Assembly: GCA_004293675.1 (NCBI GenBank)
Contig: READ01000014.1
Coordinates: 1-64,000 of the forward strand
Direction of reading: 5' to 3'
Source of the DNA: Betaproteobacteria bacterium
GTDB taxonomy: Bacteria > Pseudomonadota > Gammaproteobacteria > Burkholderiales > Casimicrobiaceae
DNA: 64,000 bases
The notes beneath the pieces were generated by a model. The model was given only the letters and a program-made list of their open reading frames with translations, did not search any database and was not told where the DNA came from. Positions 59,302 through 64,000 of the stretch are shown here, one piece after another (the first letter of the stretch is position 1; each line of letters starts with the position of its first letter). Both the position numbers and the translations under genes were made by a program.

Positions 59302-59987
59302 TGACGAGATTTCGCTTTGGCCATGATGTCAGCCAGTAGCGCTTTTCGGTCGCGTTGCTTGTCAGCGGGAGACTGCTCGATGTGCGCTGCGCTGCTCACC
59401 AACATCGCCGACAAACCCTCGTCGGCTCGCGCGGCGAAGCGAATTTTGTGCGCGGTGTAGGAATTCCGGAGCGCGGTTGACTGTGCGCTCCGAGCTTCGA
59501 GCGAGCGGTGAGCTGCGTTAGCAAAGGTTTGCTTGGGGGTGAGTTCGATGCAATCCACGGGGCAGGCAATGATGCACAGCTCGCAGCCCGTGCAATCGTT
59601 GGCAATCACGGTGTGCATACGCTTAGTCGCGCCAATGATAGCGTCGGTGGGGCACACCGGCAAACACTTAGCGCAGCCAATACAACGCGCTTCGTCGATC
59701 AACGCCACGTGCTCTTCGGCGTAGGCGTCAACGTCCGCTGCGAGCGCCGGAAACGCGCTTAGGTCGCGTCCGAGCAGCGCAGCGAGGGCGATGCGTGTGG
59801 CGCTGCCGCCCGGAGGGCAGCGATTGATTTCGGCCTCACCGCGAGCGATGGCCGTTGCGTAGTCTTTGCAGTCTGCATAGGTGCAGCGTTGACACTGCGT
59901 TTGGGGAAGCAGCGCATCGATGGCTGAAACGGTGACCGCCAATGAATTCGGCGCGACGGCGGGCGAGGGGGCGGAAGGCGATAACAT
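59298..59987 (-). CDS. rnfB: RnfB-type ferredoxin (soluble, solitary)
   Basis: 229 residues. Fe-S domain with C-x2-C-x4-C (QCQRCTYADC) and INRCPPGG, then two ferredoxin clusters CIGCAKCLPVCP and CTGCELCIIACP. A helical C-terminal extension (DKQRDRKALLADIMAKAKSRQ) follows. The N-terminal membrane helix of true RnfB is missing, and no other rnf gene is present; this short form next to nth is the usual betaproteobacterial arrangement. A soluble electron carrier, possibly serving Nth or other Fe-S enzymes. ATG 59987. Confidence 0.88.
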   Translation of the reverse strand: MLSPSAPSPAVAPNSLAVTVSAIDALLPQTQCQRCTYADCKDYATAIARGEAEINRCPPGGSATRIALAALLGRDLSAFPALAADVDAYAEEHVALIDEARCIGCAKCLPVCPTDAIIGATKRMHTVIANDCTGCELCIIACPVDCIELTPKQTFANAAHRSLEARSAQSTALRNSYTAHKIRFAARADEGLSAMLVSSAAHIEQSPADKQRDRKALLADIMAKAKSRQ

Positions 59988-60049
59988 CGTCTCTCATTAT
60001 CTCAACGCGGCAACAGATCGCGCGAATTCGTCTTGGAGGACACACTCTC

Positions 60050-60664
60050 ATGGCTGTGCAATTGCGCCCCGTTGGCGGCTATGGATTGCTCTCAAAACTC
60101 TGTGCGCTGGGGCTGCGCGCGTTTGGATGGCGTATCGAGGTGCTTGATCCGCTGCCCGCGCAATGCGTGATCATCATGTATCCGCACACCAGCAACTGGG
60201 ATTTTGTGATGGGGCTCGCTACGAAATGGTCGACGGGATTGACCAAATCACGCGACGCACTGTGCTTTGCCGGCAAAGAGAGCTTGTTTCGCGCGCCCTG
60301 GGGCTGGTTTTTCCGCGCGGTCGGCGGCTTTCCAGTCAACCGCAAGGGCGGCAGCGGATTCGTGCCCGAGATGACGGCGCGCTTCGCCAGCGAACCCAAG
60401 ATGCGCTTCGTGCTCTCGCCCGAGGGCACCCGAAGCTTCGCGTCGCACATGCGCACGAGCTTTTACTACGTCGCGCAGTCGGCCAACGTCCCCGTCGTCC
60501 TGGGCGCGTTTGACTTCCTCAACAAGCGTGTCGTTGTGACAGAAATTTTTACGGTCAGTGATGATGTGGCCGCTGATCTGGCGCGCATTGATGCGTATTA
60601 CAAAACGCTCGGCAATCGAGGTGCGAAGCCCGAGAATGCGGTTCCTTGGGCGTTCAAGAAATAG
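60050..60664 (+). CDS. Lysophospholipid acyltransferase family protein (PlsC-like)
   Basis: 204 residues. Acyltransferase motif H-x4-D in YPHTSNWDF, the second block AGKESLFRAPWGWFFRAVGGFPVNR and the third SPEGTRSF. It transfers an acyl chain to a lysophospholipid or a related acceptor at the inner membrane. Start at ATG 60050, with GGAGGA upstream at slightly long distance; the frame extends upstream inside rnfB's promoter but without conserved residues. Divergent from rnfB. Confidence 0.87.
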   Translation: MAVQLRPVGGYGLLSKLCALGLRAFGWRIEVLDPLPAQCVIIMYPHTSNWDFVMGLATKWSTGLTKSRDALCFAGKESLFRAPWGWFFRAVGGFPVNRKGGSGFVPEMTARFASEPKMRFVLSPEGTRSFASHMRTSFYYVAQSANVPVVLGAFDFLNKRVVVTEIFTVSDDVAADLARIDAYYKTLGNRGAKPENAVPWAFKK

Positions 60665-60694
60665 TGGGCGCACACATATGATCAATGCGAATCA

Positions 60695-60805
60695 GCACCA
60701 ACTTATTTATTCAATGCCTTATGAACTATGGCGTTTGTATAAGTTAATTTAGTTTATGAAAAGTAATATAGAGTCGTTGTAAGCCATGTTTTATATGGCA
60801 AGAGT
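60695..60805. repeat. AT-rich island 9 with nested inverted repeats
   Basis: AACTTAT (60700) / ATAAGTT (60739) enclose GCC-TTATGAACTAT-GGC (60716-60732). A second hairpin GCCAT-GTTTTAT-ATGGC lies at 60783-60799. The core on the minus strand is TTCATAAGGCATTGAATAAA, nearly that of island 1; TTTATGAAAAGTAATATAG matches island 2. Convergent gap after the acyltransferase. Confidence 0.65.
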
Positions 60806-60865
60806 AACTAAAGCTGAAACAAATAGATGCTCGTTACCCCGTGATCCTTGCGTGCCATCACCCCC

Positions 60866-60897
60866 AAAAAAAACGGCACCCAAAGGTGCCGTTTTTC
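60866..60897 (-). terminator. Bidirectional terminator downstream of erpA
   Basis: Stem ACGGCACC / GGTGCCGT with a CAAA loop, flanked by A8 and T5. It lies 17 nt after the erpA stop and can also stop transcription from the acyltransferase side. Confidence 0.88.
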
Positions 60898-60913
60898 TGA
60901 GCGCCAGCGCCAA

Positions 60914-61264
60914 TTACGCGCTAAACGAATTCCCGCAGCCACAGGTTGAAGTAGCGTTTGGATTCTTGATCACAAACTGCGCACCTTCTAATCCGTCGGT
61001 GTAATCGATCTCGGCACCCACCAAATACTGGTAGCTCATCGCATCGATCAGCAGTGAGACATCGTTTTTCTTCATCACGGTGTCGTCTTCGTTGACGTCT
61101 TCGTCAAACGTAAAACCGTACTGAAAGCCCGAGCAGCCGCCGCCCGTAACGAATACGCGCAGTTTCAAATTGGGGTTTTGCTCATCAATGATGAGATCTT
61201 TCACTTTGTTCGCCGCAGCGTCAGTGAAATTCAATGGTGGGGGCAGTTCTGTCATCGCGTTCAT
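60914..61264 (-). CDS. erpA: Iron-sulfur cluster insertion protein ErpA
   Basis: 116 residues, A-type carrier. The three cluster cysteines are in [13 protein letters not shown] and [30 protein letters not shown] at the start. It delivers [4Fe-4S] or [2Fe-2S] clusters to targets. ATG 61264 with TTGAGG upstream; ATG 61255 is an internal alternative. Confidence 0.95.
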   Translation of the reverse strand: MNAMTELPPPLNFTDAAANKVKDLIIDEQNPNLKLRVFVTGGGCSGFQYGFTFDEDVNEDDTVMKKNDVSLLIDAMSYQYLVGAEIDYTDGLEGAQFVIKNPNATSTCGCGNSFSA

Positions 61265-61368
61265 GCGAATACCTCAACAAATTACTCGGACATTGCACAT
61301 TATGGGGGCTCTGCCCGGATAATTCAACCGCGCGCTGATTGTGGCTATGCGCGGCAGGCTCGAAAAGG

Positions 61369-61788
61369 CTAGCCGCTAACGGTGTTGCCACCGATGCGCT
61401 TGAGCTCCACGACCTCGGCGCGCTCGGACTGAATGTGCAGCAATCGGCCATCAACGACCGCACCCACCTGCATTTCAAGCGTTTTGTAGCTCACATCGCC
61501 ATTGATTTTGGCGTTAGGCAGCAGCTCAAGGTACTCGGTCGCGTATACCGGCCCGTTAACGGTGCCGTCGATCACCACGTGCGAGACACGAATCTCGCCA
61601 TCGACCTGCGCTTTTTCGCTAATGACCAATGTGGCAACACCATCATTGTGGCAATGAATGTGCCCTTGCACCTTGCCATCAACCCGCAATCCACCCACAA
61701 AATCAATATCGCCACGAATCGTAGTGGATGCGCCGATCAGGCTATCGATTTGCTTTTGAGGGACGTGTGATTTTTTGCGTGAAAACAT
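61369..61788 (-). CDS. Bactofilin family cytoskeletal protein
   Basis: 139 residues. Beta-helical bactofilin core with DSLIGASTTIRGDIDFVGGLRVDGKVQG, EKAQVDGEIRVSHVVIDGTVNG, ATEYLELLPNAKINGDVSYKTLEMQVGAVVDG (in short repeats). The short N-terminal tail MFSRKKSHVP may bind the membrane. It forms nucleotide-independent filaments that localise cell-wall or polar proteins. AGGAG is seven bases before the ATG. In the same direction as DUF6776 and erpA. Confidence 0.92.
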   Translation of the reverse strand: MFSRKKSHVPQKQIDSLIGASTTIRGDIDFVGGLRVDGKVQGHIHCHNDGVATLVISEKAQVDGEIRVSHVVIDGTVNGPVYATEYLELLPNAKINGDVSYKTLEMQVGAVVDGRLLHIQSERAEVVELKRIGGNTVSG

Positions 61789-61880
61789 GGGAGGCTCCTG
61801 ATGTGCAGCGACGCTGCCGACATTGCGCTGGCGATCGTCGAAGCTCTAATTTTATTCGAACGGCTCGGTGCGGAGTCGCG

Positions 61881-62636
61881 CTATAGCTGCAACGACTGTT
61901 GCGCTCTCGCTTCTTTCACGCCAGCCTGCAAAACACGCACTTGCAGCGCTTTGAGCTGGGCGCCGGCGGGCACCTTAATCATGCCCTCTACCCGCTGGTA
62001 GGTTTTGAAATCCAGCGCGAGCGTTTGTGTCAAATCGGGTTGATCGTCGGGCAAGTTCACCGTGATTCGCTTGTTGTCGTTGACCAGCGTGGCGGTGATG
62101 AGCATGCGGCCTTTGAACGCGGCGTCGGCGCTGCCCTGCACTACGAGTGCGCGGAATCGGTAGGTGTCCGCCGTTTCGCGCTCGGCTTGCAGTCGTTGTA
62201 CGGCCAGTCTGTTTTTGGCGCCAGCCGTTCCCATGAGTTTTTCGAAGAACGCAGTTTCTTCCTTGAGCTGCGTGTTTTCTTGCTGCAAGCTCACGAGCTG
62301 TTTGGCCATCACGTCTTTGGCGCCCACAGCCATCTGCGCACTGTTGGTCAGCTCGATTTGATTTTTCTTGAACTCGGCGTTTTCGGAGCGAAGCTGTACT
62401 AACTCTTCGAGCATTTTTTTGCGCTCTTCCTCAACTTTTCCGACGTTGAAGCCTGCGAAAATCCGACCCGCATCAAAACCGCCGTAAAAAAGACCGAACA
62501 GAATGGCCGCAGCTATCGCCGAGACCGTGGCCTTAACTTTCCACGACCAATGCGTGCGCACCGAAAGCTTGGGCGCGGCCACACCAAAGCGCCGACGAAG
62601 GCCGGAGATGATGCGATCAGAACGAAGCAGCGCCAC
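61881..62636 (-). CDS. DUF6776 family membrane-anchored coiled-coil protein
   Basis: 251 residues. A short cytoplasmic N-terminus, one membrane helix (VSAIAAAILFGLFYGGF), a coiled coil (VEEERKKMLEELVQLRSENAEFK, SLQQENTQLKEETAFFEKLMG) and a C-terminal beta domain (YRFRALVVQGSADAAFKGRM, ITVNLPDDQ, VEGMIKVPAGAQLKALQVRVL). The position between argC and a bactofilin gene is typical of Burkholderiales. A bitopic periplasmic-facing protein, possibly a bactofilin partner (inference). GTG 62636 start. Confidence 0.85.
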   Translation of the reverse strand: MALLRSDRIISGLRRRFGVAAPKLSVRTHWSWKVKATVSAIAAAILFGLFYGGFDAGRIFAGFNVGKVEEERKKMLEELVQLRSENAEFKKNQIELTNSAQMAVGAKDVMAKQLVSLQQENTQLKEETAFFEKLMGTAGAKNRLAVQRLQAERETADTYRFRALVVQGSADAAFKGRMLITATLVNDNKRITVNLPDDQPDLTQTLALDFKTYQRVEGMIKVPAGAQLKALQVRVLQAGVKEARAQQSLQL

Positions 62637-62657
62637 GATCTAAGCCAACAATCCGAT

Positions 62658-63710
62658 TTAGGGTGATAACGGAAGGGTCGATAAACCCGCCGCTTCATCG
62701 AAACCGAACATGACGTTCATGCACTGCACAGCAGCGCCCGCAGCGCCCTTCATAACGTTGTCTTGCGCGACGAGGACGAGCACCATGTCACCATCTTGCG
62801 GGCGATGCAGCGCGAGGCGGAGCATGTTAGAGCCGCGCGTTGAGCGCGTTTCGGGGTAGCTGCCAAAGGGCATCACATCGATGAACTGCTCGCCATGATA
62901 GGCAGCTTCAAACAGCGCTTGCAGCTCATCATTGGTCGTGGGCTTGGTGAGTCGCGCATACAGCGAGGAGAACATTCCGCGAATCATCGGCGTGAGGTGC
63001 GGCGTGAACAGCAGACCCACTTTTTCACTGGTGAATTCTTGCAAACGCGCCACGGTTTCTCCGTGATGACGATGACCGGACACGCCATAGGCTTCAACGT
63101 TGTCGCTTGCTTCGCAATACAGAAAGCCGAGTTCTTCTTTTTTTCCGCCGCCGGAGATACCGGTCTTGCAGTCGGCAATCAGGTGCGCCGCGTCGACGAT
63201 GCCGGCTTTTAGGAGCGGCATGAAACCAATCTGCATCGTGGTGGGATAGCAACCGGGATTGCCGATCAGATTCGCTTTTTTGATGGCGTCGCGGTTGAGC
63301 TCCACCAGCCCGTATGCTGACTGCGCGATGAGCTCCGGGCAGCTGTGCGTCATCTTGTAGGTTTTTTCGAACTGGGCGACGTCACGATAACGGAAATCAG
63401 CGGCCAGATCGATCACCTTCACGCCCTTGGCGAGAAGCTTGGGTGCATCGGCCATCGCCACACCGTGTGGCGTTGCAAAAAACACCACGTCACATTGCGT
63501 CAGATCAGCCGTGGCCGTATCGCTAAACACCAAATCACAACGGCCGCGCAGGCTTTGAAACATCGCATCAAGGCGCGTACCCGCATCTTTGCGGGATGTC
63601 GCCATTACGACTTCGGCGTGGGGATGCAGCGTGAGCATACGCAAAAGCTCTACGCCGGTGTAACCCGTGCCACCCACGATGCCAACTTTGATCTTGTTAG
63701 ATGCGCTCAT
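62658..63710 (-). CDS. argC: N-acetyl-gamma-glutamyl-phosphate reductase
   Basis: 350 residues. NADP site [21 protein letters not shown], catalytic Cys in [15 protein letters not shown], and [20 protein letters not shown] with [12 protein letters not shown]. Third step of arginine synthesis. ATG 63710. Separated from rpsI by a terminator-like hairpin and structured element S2. Confidence 0.96.
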   Translation of the reverse strand: MSASNKIKVGIVGGTGYTGVELLRMLTLHPHAEVVMATSRKDAGTRLDAMFQSLRGRCDLVFSDTATADLTQCDVVFFATPHGVAMADAPKLLAKGVKVIDLAADFRYRDVAQFEKTYKMTHSCPELIAQSAYGLVELNRDAIKKANLIGNPGCYPTTMQIGFMPLLKAGIVDAAHLIADCKTGISGGGKKEELGFLYCEASDNVEAYGVSGHRHHGETVARLQEFTSEKVGLLFTPHLTPMIRGMFSSLYARLTKPTTNDELQALFEAAYHGEQFIDVMPFGSYPETRSTRGSNMLRLALHRPQDGDMVLVLVAQDNVMKGAAGAAVQCMNVMFGFDEAAGLSTLPLSP

Positions 63711-63762
63711 CTTGTTTGGTCCTGTAGCTCAATAACGACAGAGAGGGTAACCCAAAATGCAC

Positions 63763-63791
63763 AAAGGCCGCGGATCAACCACGGCCTTTAG
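63763..63791 (-). terminator. Terminator-like hairpin between rpsI and argC
   Basis: Stem AAAGGCCG / CGGCCTTT with a small internal loop (CGGATCAACCA). No long T tract on the minus strand. Probably ends the rpsI transcript or marks its processing end. Confidence 0.55.
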
Positions 63792-63811
63792 CTCAGTACG
63801 CCGATTAAGAA

Positions 63812-63904
63812 ACGCAGCGAGCGGGATGCAATGCGAGGTGGTGATTCGCGACGTGTACTTTTGTACACGAGCGAAGCACCAACGAAGCAGTGCGCCCGCG
63901 CAGC
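63812..63904 (-). repeat. 93-nt structured element, copy S2 (rpsI-argC gap)
   Basis: Same length and layout as S1 at 22220-22312: apical GTGTAC-TTTT-GTACAC, stem GGTGATTCGC / GCGAAGCACC with one mismatch, GCGGG / CCCGC below, and closing GAAAC / GTTTC. Compared with S1, base pairs change on both sides (C-G to T-A, A-T to G-C, GGAC/GTCC to GAAAC/GTTTC). It begins eight bases after the rpsI stop. Confidence 0.75.
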
Positions 63905-63912
63905 AAGTTTCT

Positions 63913-64000
63913 TTAGCGTTTGGAGAATTGCTTGCGACGCCGCGCCTTACGAAGACCGACCTTTTTACGTTCGACTTCGCGAGCATCGCGGGTGACCAAA
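63913..64000 (-). CDS. rpsI: 30S ribosomal protein S9 (C-terminal part only)
   Basis: The last 28 codons of S9 run off the window edge: LVTRDAREVERKKVGLRKAR then RRKQFSKR and TAA. The basic KR end contacts P-site tRNA. Upstream rplM and the start of rpsI are outside the window. Confidence 0.95.
   Translation of the reverse strand, partial: LVTRDAREVERKKVGLRKARRRKQFSKR

Overview
The window reads as a chromosomal segment of a betaproteobacterium, most likely order Burkholderiales. The evidence is the rpsI / argC / DUF6776 / bactofilin / erpA order at the right edge, the unlinked solitary RnfB next to nth, DUF1841 and DUF6352 genes, a VPTL/IPTL-type sorting tail, DUF11 repeats, and moderately high GC with frequent GTG and TTG starts. 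No tRNA, rRNA, CRISPR array, prophage or plasmid backbone was seen. All calls come from reading the sequence; no database search was run.

Layout, left to right. 1-7 kb: end of a DUF11-repeat surface protein, prfB with its programmed +1 frameshift, a GNAT acetyltransferase, and a lemA/TPM/TPM operon. 7-18.6 kb: a propeller protein with dockerin-like repeats, a REP-type (RAYT) transposase element, a LysR/methyltransferase divergent pair, a MipA/OmpV porin-like protein, a divergent senA/senB pair (predicted selenoneine synthesis), acuI, and a TPR-GGDEF diguanylate cyclase. 19-27 kb: the aapJQMP amino-acid ABC transporter behind a near-perfect sigma-54 promoter, a KefB-type antiporter, a DUF481 outer-membrane protein and a CDP-alcohol phosphatidyltransferase. 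27.5-31.7 kb: a four-gene Csu-like archaic chaperone-usher pilus operon. 32-37.3 kb: a propeller/dockerin gene split by an in-frame amber codon and inserted behind kup, flanked by two copies of the kup 3' end. 37.6-45 kb: DUF6352, a PilJ-type sensor-domain protein, TetR, a TPR protein, a REP-flanked RAYT, ubiJ, a Tim44-like protein, ubiE and DUF971. 45-50 kb: EamA, pilU, pilT, yggS, proC. 50.5-57.6 kb: an ECF sigma / membrane protein / beta-lactamase-CBM20-NTF2 fusion operon, a LytS/LytTR two-component system and an S9 peptidase. 58-64 kb: DUF1841, nth-rnfB, an acyltransferase, erpA, bactofilin, DUF6776, argC and the end of rpsI.

The most unusual content is between the genes. There are four repeat families: (a) a 93-nt structured element present twice (aapJ-aapQ gap and rpsI-argC gap) with several compensatory base-pair changes; (b) nine AT-rich islands, each with an ATAAGGCRTT-like core, often in a palindrome; (c) about 70-bp GC-rich modules built on TAGGACG, arranged as at least four inverted pairs abutting gene ends; (d) REP sequences with a GCGGT-TCC-ACCGC hairpin bracketing a RAYT gene. 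Some copies supply coding ends, for example the last residues of Nth and the stop codon of ubiJ.
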